Below, one piece after another: positions 47,060 to 58,229 of a stretch of DNA of 64,000 nucleotides. Both the position numbers and the translations under genes were made by a program. Position 1 is the first letter of the stretch. Each line of letters opens with the position of its first letter. The DNA comes from Diadema setosum (Eukaryota > Echinodermata > Echinoidea > Diadematoida > Diadematidae). The notes beneath the pieces are model-generated. The model made no database searches and had not been told where the DNA came from. It saw only the letters and a program-made list of their open reading frames with translations. The stretch is taken from assembly GCA_033980235.1 (NCBI GenBank), contig CM067059.1, forward strand, positions 26,989,922 through 27,053,921, read 5' to 3'.

Positions 47060-48325
47060 AATTAACAAAACAATAATAATAAACTTATTGATTGACACGA
47101 ACGACCGTTCTTAAAAGATTTAAACACATTGGTGGATATATACAGGTCTATTGACATGACGCACTCATCCACGTGAACAGTTTTTGTTATCCATAATTCT
47201 GAGGTATTATTAGACAGGCCTATTCTAGAAGAAACAATCATTAAAAAAAAGATATTGACTGTCTCATAATTATTTGAATGACATTGCCATTCCACTGAAC
47301 TCTCCAAGTTGCAACTGTTTTACTTCGTTCTATGACCTTGCCAACCTTTAAATCTCCCACGACATCTGTTCTTCGAATGATTATTACCTGCATAAGTGAA
47401 ATTTAAGAAGAATGTGGAAGCTAGTTAAAAAAAACTCAAACATTATTTTAGGAGTCATGAAATTACAATGCATGCCCAAGTCAGAGACGTATATGCCATT
47501 GAAAGTCTCACACCTCCTACTCTATTCACTCTCATCATTCAAGAAAGGGCCTCGAACTTTGCGTATAAAACAAACATGACCATCAAACATACATTCTCTA
47601 CCATAATACACACAAAACTTCGTTACACAAATTCTCTTCAATTTTGCGCTATGCACCAATGCGCACCTGATTCCACTCTCGGGATCTACTTGGTAAGTGA
47701 TGACCGGATTATATGTGATGGTATTGTATTTCGATGCTCTATTTCTGAGGCCATTATCCTCGTCAAGCATCTGCTTATGATAACGGTCTTCTGCATTTTT
47801 TTTTCTTCCTCATAGATTTGCTTAATTTGTCTCTTGAATAGTAGGTACGTAGAATGTTATTTTTCAATATGTGTAAAATAATACCTGCTCGTCTTCATTT
47901 TGTGTTATCCTGTATATTTTAGATCTTTTGACAGATTTTATCTTACATAATGTACGTCTTAAGAAAATTATCCAAAAAAAAATATGAGACCTAATATGAA
48001 CGAAAATTGTAATGTGATGTTTGTCACTTTGTCACACAAACATCTTGTCTGTTTAATTGTGTGGCTTACACGAGAGCTATCACATCTTGATTGTCGCGAT
48101 AGCGACAGACATAGGAAGGGCATTATTTCAGTTGTAGCAGCAGCAGAAGTAGTGGTAGTAGAAGTGATAACATGTTGTATTATAATCATTATTCTCTTAC
48201 TACTGTTAGCATCTATTAATACTATAATGTAGTGTCGTTATTCTCGTTTTTATTTTTGCGTCAAAATCTAGTGTGATCAAATATACATAATAGCTATCTC
48301 CGTTACCAGACAAATAATTTGCGGG
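47060..48325. other. AT-rich DNA with an unrecognised 115-codon frame
   Basis: The plus-strand frame 47468-47815 and the opposite 82-codon frame show mixed composition but no family. The region otherwise has nothing recognisable. Confidence 0.35.
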
Positions 48326-48330
48326 TACTT

Positions 48331-48398
48331 ATGTGTGTGTGTGTGTGTGTGTGTGTGTCTGTGTCTGTGTGTGTGTGTGGTCGTGGGTAGGTGGGTAG

Positions 48399-48436
<38 letters not shown>

Positions 48437-48444
48437 GCGTGCGT
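48331..48444. repeat. (GT)n microsatellite
   Basis: Two GT arrays separated by a short GGTAG segment. Confidence 0.95.
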
Positions 48445-48699
48445 ATTTACTAGCGTAGGATCTGTCACGTGAGCAACATGGTTAATGGGGGGCCCGTGGA
48501 CACGTAATTGACTCAAACTCAAATTTTGTCAAGTTGTTGATTTTCTGCTGCCGTATCTAATCAAACAAGATTCACATTATGGTTGTCGTCCATCCCCCCC
48601 CCCTTTCGCACAGGAGAGAAATAGCACCAAAAAAAAAGAAAAGAAATAAACTGACAAAAGGAAAAAACCAATGGTAATATTGCACGTCAACTTCCTTCC

Positions 48700-51600
48700 G
48701 CGTCATATAGCTCTTCAACTGTAAGCCCCAGGCACACATAAGCGAAGACCAGTCATCGACCATTCTACGAGTTCTGAAATCACTGGTCAGCAGAGGGTTT
48801 TTTTTTTTTTTTATGCTGCATCGAAAACCGTCAGACATACTAGTAAGCAAAGACCGGTCGCCGACCCTTCTACGAACTCTGAAATCCCTTGTCACATACT
48901 TGTCGGCAATTGGTTGCCACATGTCTTAAAAAAAGTTTCTTTGGATGTCGAAACATGATTGTCAGCGGTTGGGGACCCGTTAGCGACCAGTTTTGGTCAG
49001 CTAGGGGTTTTCAATGCTGCATCGAAAACCTATTGCTGAACAAACTGGTCGACAAAAGGTTTTGGGGTCGTGAAAAGGTCGGCAACCAGTTTACAACTGG
49101 TCGCCACCCTCTTTAGGACTGGCCTTCAGTGATTTCTAATAATCTAGGTTTCTATCTAGCTATCTTTCTGATAGGTTCGAGTTATCAAACCCAAATATGT
49201 TTTTATCATGGCTCCTAAAAACACTAAATAATCGGTGCTTATTTAGGTCAATGAAGGGCAATATGTCATCAGCTGCCTCTTTTTACTCCTGAGCAAACAG
49301 TAAATCTGAAGTCTCGACTTATATGGGTAGCACCATGTTGACTCCTCATCAACAGCTAGTAGGACTTCTGAGTAGTCCAACACATTTGTTATCTTGTACC
49401 AATTCTTGCCGCGTCCCAAAACGAAAATCAGCAACGAATCTGCTAAAGTCTCCAATAAAATCACTGACCAACTGCCAACAATTTGCAAACCTTCCTGTGA
49501 GTAGTCGCCTATTCATCATCAGGGTTTTTTGTTGTTCGAAAAAAATTAGCAAAGCGCTCTCCAACAGGTTTCAAATAGTTTGCAAACCCTCGGCAAAACC
49601 TGTCAGCAACCAATCTATTCAGTCCTCTTCAGGACTGTTCTTCTGTGATTACTGGTCATTGGCGTGAAGATTTTCGGTCGGCAACCAGTCGCCGACCAAT
49701 GATAGCCGACCATTTCTCAAATGGTAGCCCATCAAATTATAACAATTACCACTGTTTTTTTTTTTTTTTTTCCACAGCGCCTGCGTCCACTTGCCGGGCC
49801 CATCTACCATATATACTGTAAGTGCGTGATGCAGTCCACATTCAATCATGTACCGTTTCCTGACCACATAATACGATTACTTCGATACTACGGACATTCC
49901 GAAGGGAAAGTCAGCGAAGAGTAAGGACAATGGTAGAGGACGGCTGAATGACAGTGAAGACAGCCTTATTCAAACCTTTCCGCGAGAAGTCGCCTTTTCA
50001 TCATCAGGCTCGTTGTTGTTCGCAAAACGTTCACAAGTCGCTCGGCAACCGATCCCCAAATAGTTTGCCAATGGTCGGCAACCGGTCGGCAACCAGTCGC
50101 TGTCGCCCAAATTTTTTTTTGGGTTTGGTCGCCGAATAGTTGTCGATGGTCCCCAGTGATTTTTGGTTGTTTTTTGTTTGTTTGTTTAGGGGATGGAAGT
50201 CTTTACTTCGTCGTAAAAAGGTCAGCAAACGGTCGTCGACGGGTTGGCAACCTCTCCAGGATTGGCCTTCAGTGATTTCTGGCCCTTACCATGAAGCCAT
50301 TGCCGACCAAGAACCAAAGAAGTCGCCGACTAGATTATAACAACTACCACCAAAATATTTTTGAGGTCCGACGAGTTAAAAACACTGCAGTCGGATGCTG
50401 ACCCAATCGTTCCAACGTCCAGCAATATGTATTAATGGTCGACATCAATGACACCCAGCAGATATTTTTTTTTCCACCCGCTTCAATATTTTGCCTTGAG
50501 TTGCCGTCAGTCATCTACTGTGCTCGGGATGGATACTTCATTGCTTCAATACTCTTCGACAATTTCTTCAAGCACCTCTCTGACTAAGTGCCTGGTCACA
50601 CATACGCAAAGACTGGTCACCGACCTCCAGCAACTAAAATGCACCCACCTATTTAGCTATCATACCTTCGACAACCAAACCCCAAAATTTTTGATCGGCG
50701 CCTGGTTGTTGACCGATAACCGATCGGTTGCCGAACGGTTGCCGACCATTTCAAATAATTTTACGACATGTTGGAGAGCGCTTTGCGAACGTTTTACGAT
50801 CAAAAAAAAAAAGAAGAAATGATGATGAAGAGGCGACTGCTCGCAGAAATGTTTGCAAATGGTCGGCAACTTAATGAAGACCACGAGATATTGGCAGCCG
50901 ATTGGTTGCTGATTTTCGTTTGGGGCTCGGCAAAAATCACTACAGGATTACAAATGTGTAAGCACATGGACTCACACAATCTAGAAAAAAAAAGTCAGTA
51001 GTATAATTGTACATGTAATCTGGTCGGCAACCACTTGGCAAAATGGTCCGCGTTCAGTCTTTTTTGTTCGGCGGTTGGTTGGCAACTGGTTGCCGACTAG
51101 AGATATTCATACCAAGAGTAAAAAATCACTGCAAATCAGTCCTAAAGAGCTTGGCAATTAGTGGGAGACCAGTTGGTGACCTTTTTACAGCCAATGAAAG
51201 ACCAAAAAACCCTTTTGCCGATCAGTTTGGTCGGCAAAAGTTTTTCGATGCAACATTGAAAACCGATCGTCAACCAAATCCAGTCGCCGACCACTGAAAA
51301 TTATTTGCTGGCTTCCAAAAAGTTATTCGATGCAGCATTGAAAACCTAGCCAACCAAATCCAGTCGTCGACCACTGAAAATTATTTGCCGACTTAAATAA
51401 AAAATGAAAAAAATCTGTGACAACCAACTAACCAGTGATCTTAGAGGTCGTAGAATGGTAGGCGACCATTCTTCGCTTATGTGTGACAAGCGCCAAGTGA
51501 ATGAGATAGTATAATGGTGGACTCTGAATCCAGAGGCTAGATTATGGTGGATGCTCCCGGTTGCTAAGTGGCGAATGGCGAATACTGTAGTTGCCGAGCA

Positions 51601-51850
51601 GAATTTGGGGGTTTTGGTAGCCGGTTGATTGTCAATGGTCGCCACTGATTTTTGGCTGTTGGGAGGTCGGCGACAAGACAAGACCATTACAAACACTGAT
51701 AGCAGTTAAAGAAAACGATAGATGACAAAACGGTGAGGAAATCAGTTCCATACTGAAATCCGGGTTAATGAGTCAAGCATGAGGGTTTTGACTGTGTTTT
51801 AGGCCCCGGTCAACGACTGGTTTGTTGATTGATCTTTGGTCGTTTATAGG
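48700..51850. mobile_element. Nested GTCGGCAACC repeat array with inverted ends
   Basis: The outer arms match as an inverted repeat: CACACATAAGCGAAGACCAG onward at 48733-48788 against its complement at 51431-51488. Inside, several units recur. GTCGCCT-TTCATCATCAGG...GTTGTTCG occurs at 49502-49538 and 49989-50022, and inverted near 50800-50845. GGACTG...TTCAGTGATTTCTGG occurs near 49116, 49631 and 50258. ATTATAACAA-TACCAC occurs near 49737 and 50335. The decamer GTCGGCAACC or its close variants appears at least six times, in both orientations. No transposase-like frame is visible. Best reading: a decayed composite foldback or satellite-like element of unknown family. Confidence 0.65.
51502..51562 (+). 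pseudogene. tRNA-Gln-like fragment
   Basis: TGGACTCTGAATCCA at 51518-51532 equals the anticodon arm of a eukaryotic tRNA-Gln (anticodon CTG). It is preceded by GTATAATGG, like that tRNA's D-loop, and followed by a weak GGTGGA. About nine bases of the D arm and a usable T arm are missing, so it cannot be functional. Chance similarity remains possible. Confidence 0.3.
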
Positions 51851-51859
51851 TCATACACC

Positions 51860-52420
51860 TTGCATGCCTGCATCACTTAACGTTTAAATAGGAAAAACGA
51901 TGAAATGGAGTTTGACCAACAGGAAGAAAAATATCTCCAGGTCTTTGTGTGTGGCCGAAATTATGCATGTGTGAGTATGTGCTCGTATGGTTGTGTTGTT
52001 CTGTTCGCTCGTACGCCAATGCTTGCAAATGTTCAAAGTTTGCCAGTTCATGTCCGCAGTTGATGCCCGGCGATGACCCAGTTCGAAAGATGATACGGCT
52101 GACATCTTGTTGTCTCTCAGCAATACGCAGGAGAAACTTTATCTCCGTCACTAATACGCACATTTGCGATGTTGCCCCGACACAGAGTAAAATTTTCCAG
52201 TCCTTAAATATCTCCCTTCTTGCGTACACAAAAAAATACAATACAAAAATTGTCATCATTAATCCAGCTCTCAACAGTCACCTCCCCCACCCCCCCCCCC
52301 CACCCCCACCCCGCCTCTGCCCTCCTCTCCCTCAATATTCGTATTTGACATGGGTGGAAGGAAGGGCATCTCAACCATTTTGTGCCCAGTTTGTAATTTG
52401 AGACCAAGTCAGTCAATTTT
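51860..52420. other. Unassigned, frames open on both strands
   Basis: A 133-codon minus-strand frame (51873-52274) and a 150-codon plus-strand frame (51949-52401) overlap. Neither contains a domain I know. A C-rich run lies at 52282-52314. Confidence 0.35.
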
Positions 52421-53310
52421 GGCTTGGCGGTATAATTACCGGGCTTTTCCCGTCAATCAATGTCCGTGGGACAATCTGTAAAGCTAACAGTTATTTAAGT
52501 GTCGATGGTGCCACATTTTGCACATCAGGATAAAGAGAGATGGGGGGGGGGTAGTGATAGGTAACCGTCATTCTTGTTGACAGCTGAAAAGGTCAAATGC
52601 ATGGCCGAGTTCTGGCCACTTATGGTTTTTTTTTCCTTCACCTGTTTTCACGCCACTCTTTATATGATCCTCGAACCTCTCCTTCGCCACCCTTGATCCC
52701 GATCACTTACACTGATGCCCAGCATAACCTGCTTCTTCCCACCGAACTTAATGTCCGCAACGTCCGGTCGTCATAGAAACACAACATGTAGGGAGGATTA
52801 GGCGGGGATACAAGGAAGGAGTTAATTGCATAAGCTATGGCGAAGGGCGGATAGAAAAAAAAAAGAAGAGGGAGAGAGAATGTGTTTTTAGGAGAACGTA
52901 GCACGATTGAGTCTTTACACGACAATGACCCAAAGCGACGGGTCGCCAGCAACGCAGAAAGACATACAAATCGTGTCTCGAAACTAGGTCGTGTCAAATG
53001 CGATAGGGGAATACGAAGAATTAGAAAAAGAAAATTTAAAAAAAAATGTTAAGGGAAACAGTTCGCGTTGTTTCCATACGTTTCACTTTTGAATCGTGTT
53101 CATAGTTTCTGGTAATAGTTTACACCAGGGAGGGAAGCTCACAATACTCGATTTTTTTTTTATTTTTTTTTTTACGACGATGCCTGGAAGAAAAGAATAT
53201 TCTCCTTTCTATAATCTATACGTGAGACCTAGAATTCAGTTCGCTTGGATACACCATGATAGTAGCTAGCAAGATAGATAGCAAGAGGTTGACATAAATA
53301 TTTATACACG
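52420..53310. other. GC-balanced patch then AT-rich DNA
   Basis: G run near 52543-52551 and T runs near 53150-53172. The 96-codon minus frame at 52707-52997 is unrecognised. Confidence 0.4.
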
Positions 53311-53316
53311 GATTTT

Positions 53317-53598
53317 GATATAGATATAGATACAGATATAGATATAGATATAGATATAAACATGCGCTTTCCTCGCCAGGATAAAGCGTTTTAATGCCAT
53401 TTTAGGTTTTAATCTCATAGATATAGATATAGATATAGATATAGATATAGATATAGATACAGATATAGATAAGATATAGGTATAGATATAGATATAGATA
53501 GATATAGATATAGATGTAGATATAGATATAGATATACATGTAGATAAAGATATAGATATATTGATATAGATAAAGATATAGATTTAGATATGGATTGT
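53317..53598. repeat. (GATATA)n hexanucleotide array in two blocks
   Basis: Blocks at 53317-53359 and 53418-53598 are separated by 58 bases of unique sequence containing AGGATAAAGCGTTTTAATGC. Confidence 0.95.
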
Positions 53599-53840
53599 AA
53601 TTAAGATAAACAAATAATCTACTTAAAGAAAAAAGGATAATTCATTGTCCAGAGATATATGAAGCCATAAATCTTGAGAACAAGTGCATGTAATTTATAT
53701 TTATAAAGAGTGTTATATAAGTTCAATTAACATCAAAGATTGCCTTGGTCATATCACGGGGAAATCCCTCAAACATGGTATTGGTACAGAGGCCGCTCTC
53801 ACGAAAGTCACTTTCTGTCAATCAAAGCTTATAAAAAAAT

Positions 53841-53841
53841 A

Positions 53842-53906
<65 letters not shown>
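53841..53906. repeat. (CA)n microsatellite
   Basis: About 32 perfect CA units. Confidence 0.98.
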
Positions 53907-53908
<2 letters not shown>

Positions 53909-54170
53909 TAAAACCAACCAAATAACACGTTTGTCTCTAGTGTATTTTTAGCATTTTCAATCATATGATAATATACAAATCATAGATTACTTTCTCTCTT
54001 CCAGCAATGCACCCCCCCCCGTCTTTGTCTATTTGCATTTTCTGCATTTAAAGCTAAGCCTAGGACCTACCACTGCGACCAGTATCATCTTCCATCGATT
54101 TATAATGTATTGACGCTACTAGTATGTTTTTGTTGATTTAAACACACATGTGAAAATATTAATGTCTATG

Positions 54171-54236
54171 GTAATTATCACTGTAAAAAACGATAGTACG
54201 TGATAGTAAACTATCATTTTCACGGTGGCAATTATC
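54171..54236. repeat. Imperfect 27-bp inverted repeat rich in GATA words
   Basis: GTAATTATCACTGTAAAAAA(CGATAGT) at 54171-54197 pairs imperfectly with ACTATCATTTTCACGGTGGC(AATTATC) at 54210-54236. TGATAGTAAACTATCA sits across the centre. It may be a tiny foldback element or a GATA-site cluster. Confidence 0.5.
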
Positions 54237-54339
54237 ATGATGCTACCTGCAAAAAGTAATGTGTTCTTGGATATTTGAACGTAACACCTGCTTGATGAGA
54301 GCTTGAACAGAACAGCTAGCGTTACAGGAAACTATCGTG

Positions 54340-55130
54340 AGTCAAACGGAATGTCTTTAAATAATCTGAGAGGCAAAGGCCAAACCGTCGATTATTTATA
54401 TGAAAGGAGCACGTTCAATTAGACAGGCCGTTGATGAAGTCACTCCGCGGACTGTACATAGTCCCACTTACGTCATTATGTGTCAGGATAACTTTCCCGA
54501 ACTGGATAATGGTGTAACCGTTTGTGAGGTGCGTCTTTCCCCCTTTTCTTTCCCCTTCTTCATGTCATTCGCATGTGCCAAGCAAACCACCCCCTCACTC
54601 ACCATGTTAGTCAGAGATAAGACCTGCAGTCCGCAGGTCTTCATTTGTTAGATGGAGGTGCTTTTTTTTTTTTCTTGCAGTGGCTCTCGCTTAAAGCTCC
54701 ATACCCCCTACTTCTGACCAATTGCAGATGCGATGATTAATTCGACATTGAGCGTGACGATGTTCAAGTATCTTTGTCTCGCCGTCATGACGTATGTCTG
54801 GCGGGAATATTTACTTTTTTACGCAGGCGATCTATTTTCATCGCCATGACGGTTTAATGAGAGTTTTGCAGGAGTGCATTGTCTTGATGTCGCGTGGACG
54901 TTACAAGCCGCGCGGCCGCAGACGATAGATGACAGAGATAGGGTAGGGGACAACGTTTGGGCCAGCTCTCGAGAGCAGACGACGATTAACGATTTTTGGC
55001 GATTATTTTGGTGCTCTCACGCCATCGATTTAGACGCTGACGGAATGTTGTCGTTTTTCATCACACATTTGCTGGAAAATGTTCTCCCCTATACTCTTCT
55101 ACGTCACTTCCTCCTTTTTTAGATGTTCAG
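54340..55130. promoter_or_regulatory. Complex island with inverted CCGTCATG sites
   Basis: Unique GC-balanced sequence. CCGTCATG at 54782-54789 and its inverse CATGACGG at 54845-54852 are 55 bases apart and flank GGGAATATTTAC. TGATTAATTC, CAATTAG and GACGATTAACGATTT words occur, and a NotI site GCGGCCGC near 54912. Two open frames (54400-54651, 54874-55122) are unrecognised. Candidate cis-regulatory module by inference. Confidence 0.3.
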
Positions 55131-55169
55131 TAACACTTGTGCCTATCTTTAGGTTAGACAGCTGGACTC

Positions 55170-55186
55170 TCTGTCAAAAAAAAAAA
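55170..55186. repeat. Poly-A run
   Basis: About 15 A. Confidence 0.9.
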
Positions 55187-55309
55187 AAAATTATCGTACT
55201 AAAAGTTCATTCAATTACGTCATCAGTACTTTAAAAAAAGGCCAAAATGAGAAATCAGGTCCAGCGTTTCTGTGATAATGATAACTATTATGCTTTATGT
55301 CCCGAGTCC

Positions 55310-55357
55310 AGTTTGTTTGTTTGTTTGTTTGTTTGTTTGTTTGTTTGTTTGTTTGTT
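55310..55357. repeat. (GTTT)n microsatellite
   Basis: About twelve GTTT units, the same motif as at 42471. Confidence 0.95.
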
Positions 55358-55359
55358 TT

Positions 55360-55940
55360 TGCTTTGTTTTGTTTTAAAGTAGTTGCACCTTAAGTCCTAA
55401 AGTCCTGGAAACAATGTTCACTTGTCATTGCTTGTGGGTCAATGCAAAATTGGTTCCTTCCCGTCGTCGTCATTGATCTACTGTTATAGGGACTTTCCTT
55501 CCAATCATAGTGATTTCCATTTGACGAAATTTGCGTCAACGTCATGATAATCATAATTATCACCATTATCAATTCATTGTCGTCGTTATCATCATCATGA
55601 TCGCCATCTTCATAGTTATGTTACAGTAGCAGAAGGTAGTAGAGTTACAAGCTTGTGACTGCTGCGATCAATGCTAAACATACCGGTGAACTTTATCTTC
55701 TTCTTTTTTTTTTAATTTGCAATAAGGATTTAGGGTACTTGCTTGCGTCTTTTTATGGAATCATGGTAGCAAATACAAACACAATTACACTCATGTATCA
55801 TTGTGTAGAATTCTTTTTCTTTTCTAAGTTGATTTTCAATTAAAATGACGTGAATGGATTATTCCCATTCAATGAATATATGTGCAATTTTTTCAGGGAA
55901 CTTTGCTTAAACCGTTAATAGCCATTTCCTAATGCCATTA
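55360..55940. other. Unassigned AT-rich DNA
   Basis: ATC/ATT-rich patch at 55540-55610. Frames are unconvincing. Confidence 0.45.
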
Positions 55941-55959
55941 GGCGAGAGGGTGTAGGCAT

Positions 55960-56660
55960 GTATGTAAGCAACGAAATTAAACATAATAATGTTGAAGTGG
56001 AGCGATGAATTAGCGCGCGACTGAGATGTACAGATTTGGAGAGATTAGAGCCTGCCAGCAAACACCGTGTGGGTTCCAGTGGCATCAGCCGCTATCAGCT
56101 TACCCTCAAATCGCCCAGATCTACGATTGTATTTGATGTGAAAAGAAACTGCGCGCACATGAATCATGCAAGTGCCGATATGTACGAGAGGTTGATTCAG
56201 CACCAAAAAAAAAAAAAAAATTTAATGATAATAATAATAATAATGATAATAAAAATGAAAAAAAAAAAGGTGCACACAGCACTTGACCTCCTTGTAGCTC
56301 AGTGGAGCTTAGCACGCACGACGGAGGTCCATAAAAGACGTGTCTGAGCGACTTTAATGCGACTAAGCGTCATTTGAGTAATCCCCTCCCAATCGAGTCA
56401 TGTGACCATGTTGCCGAGGTTTTCCGCCCAAATAGGCTGCTTTCCTGCCACGCAGCCCACGATCGCCACAACTACACGGTAAGCAATGCGACGGCTGGGA
56501 GCTCTTCCTCGTTAGTTTCGATGCACAGCTCTCTTCCTGCCCAATGTCAATTACTTCAACAAAAAAAAAATGAATTCATACGCCCAAACTACTCTCGTCA
56601 TGATTAATGTCATTAGCTTTGCAATCTCGCTCCAACCTTACATGCTATGTCCCGCGTTGA
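55960..56660. promoter_or_regulatory. Complex island flanking a tRNA-like hairpin
   Basis: GC-balanced unique DNA on both sides of an A run and an AAT patch (56204-56268). It contains GAATTAGCGCGCGACTG, TCATGTGACCATG and CCATAAAA (posterior-Hox-like) words. Frames are unrecognised. Regulatory function is inferred. Confidence 0.25.
56285..56329 (+). other. Hairpin with perfect pol III A box
   Basis: GACCTCC at 56285-56291 pairs perfectly with GGAGGTC at 56323-56329. Between them TAGCTCAGTGG (56295-56305) is a perfect tRNA A box / D-arm start, followed by AGCTTAGCAC. There is no anticodon arm or B box, so it is a truncated tRNA-like relic or a SINE head. Confidence 0.4.
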
Positions 56661-56720
56661 ATCTTCGTTTGCACACAGTTTAAGGAGCCAAATCTGGGAT
56701 GCGCAGGTATACCCAGAGCT

Positions 56721-56777
<57 letters not shown>

Positions 56778-57045
56778 AACCTGGCAATCCAATGTTTTCA
56801 TTTATTTATGTATTTGTTTATTTATTCATTTATTTATTTATTTATTTATGTATTTATTCATGTATTTACGTATTTATTTATTTGTTTGTTTATTTGTTTA
56901 TTTATTCATTCATTTATTAATTAATCGACTTATTTATTCATTCATTTATCTATTCATTTGTCCACCTATGTGTGTATATATCTGTCTATCTATCTACCCA
57001 TCTATCTATCTAGTATTTATATATCTATCTATCTATCTGTTCCGT
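56721..57045. repeat. T30-(GT)n then degenerate (TTTA)n and (TATC)n
   Basis: T run at 56721-56750, GT units to 56777, TTTA/TTCA/TTTG units at 56797-56960 and TATC units to 57045. Confidence 0.9.
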
Positions 57046-57149
57046 CTTCCTTAAAAATAATGTAGTCCCATTCGGAGCCACAAAGGCCTGCTTTACAAAG
57101 GAGTCCTGCGTAAACATATACTACAAAATGCTCGCGATCAAAAACAAAA

Positions 57150-57310
57150 GCCAAACCGAATATGATATGATGTGATGCATTTAATAAACAATCCATTTTA
57201 AGAGCATAAAAACACATAGAAAAAAGGAAACAAGAAGAACAACCAAAAATAAAACAATGATCCCATGGAATCTTGATCTGCATTGTACATATATCTAGTG
57301 CCATAGGTGT
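57150..57310 (-). mobile_element. Possible retrotransposon 3' end, reverse
   Basis: On the minus strand the segment ends in ATGCATCACATCATATCATA, a short-unit tail of the general type seen elsewhere here. Directly upstream in that sense lies the coding-like frame 57315-57533, which may be its C-terminus. Confidence 0.3.
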
Positions 57311-57314
57311 AATG

Positions 57315-57533
57315 TTATTTCAAAATAGAGATAGGTGTTGTCGTATATACGTTTCTCGAGTGTCTGCAATGAAGGAACTGTTCGAATGAATTGTTATTCG
57401 ATTCACCGTTATTCATTTCTGGGGGAATAAACCCATTTAGCAAAAAAGGAACAAAAAAGTAATCATTTTCTTCCACCGCTTCGTGTTTAGGCAAACAACA
57501 CACGCGAAGGATACCCAAGCAGTCCTTATCCAT
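57315..57533 (-). CDS. Coding-like minus-strand frame, product unknown
   Basis: Seventy-two codons of balanced composition include EENDYFFVPFLLNGFIPPEM and, at the end, RHSRNVYTTTPISILK. Base use is not repeat-driven. An in-frame stop lies four codons before the ATG. An AG is present just upstream, but the pyrimidine tract is weak. A short-unit tail follows about 160 bases downstream, so this may be a retrotransposon C-terminus rather than a host exon. I recognise no family. Confidence 0.3.
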   Translation of the reverse strand: MDKDCLGILRVCCLPKHEAVEENDYFFVPFLLNGFIPPEMNNGESNNNSFEQFLHCRHSRNVYTTTPISILK

Positions 57534-57559
57534 ATATTTCTCAGTTTAATAAAGTAGAC

Positions 57560-57870
57560 GGGTCCACAAGCCAGGCTCGGAACACCTACGAAAGGAGAGC
57601 GCAAAGAAATTTGGCGTGCACTGTCTTGTTGACCCAATGAAACCAAGTAATGGATGTACAACTGTTTACTAGTAATTGATAAGGAGGCACGTCACGGCCC
57701 TCATCGTCTTGTCAAGGGCAAATGTGAGCTCACATACGTAATCGTTTATTCCCAGTTTCGTGTTTGCGCTGGTTGATTGTGAACTGGTGAAAAGTAAGTT
57801 TCGCTGCATCTGTCATGTCGTTATGACATCGGTCAAGATAATGACGAGTTTGATCTCAACACAAGTTAAC
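57560..57870. other. Unassigned DNA
   Basis: Nothing recognisable. GC-balanced patch at 57560-57760. Confidence 0.45.
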
Positions 57871-57874
57871 TGCA

Positions 57875-58086
57875 TCATTGCTAAGTGGAGATATTTGTGA
57901 TTAAAGCTGCTATGAAACAGAGAAAATAATAATAAGAAAATATAAGATATTTAATATCACTTCAAGATTATTTTTTGTGGTGTTACAAGTAAGGTATCAC
58001 TAGAAAGGTTTTATTTTGCTTTATCTGATGAGGGACTTATGTTTAAAAATGGCGCTTAGCCCATTTTTCAAGCAAACTCTTCATAC
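57875..58086 (+). mobile_element. Foldback element, family F3 copy 2
   Basis: Same orientation as copy 1. GGAGATATTTGTGATTAAAG lies near 57887, AATAATAATAAGAAAAT near 57925, AAGTAAGGTATCACTAGAAA(GG) near 57988 and the right arm AAGCAAACTCTTCATA near 58070-58085. The left arm is too diverged to pair. Confidence 0.65.
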
Positions 58087-58229
58087 ATCAAGGATGGTTA
58101 AGCCATCGTTCATCCACCAAGACAAGGGAAGTCGAGTCACTCGTATACGCATTCAAAAACTGTTATGATGCGTTCTTTGTGCTTTTAGAATGCATTACAT
58201 CGTTACAATTTTGTAATGGGGTCCTAATT

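Noticed and set aside
51949..52401. 150-codon plus-strand and 133-codon minus-strand overlapping frames
   Set aside because: Both strands are open over the same bases and neither shows a domain; the plus frame ends in a C-rich run.
54910..54920. CpG island centred on the NotI site
   Set aside because: The GC-rich word is isolated; the surrounding sequence is only moderately GC-balanced.
56295..56305. Functional tRNA gene at the A box
   Set aside because: No anticodon arm and no B box downstream.
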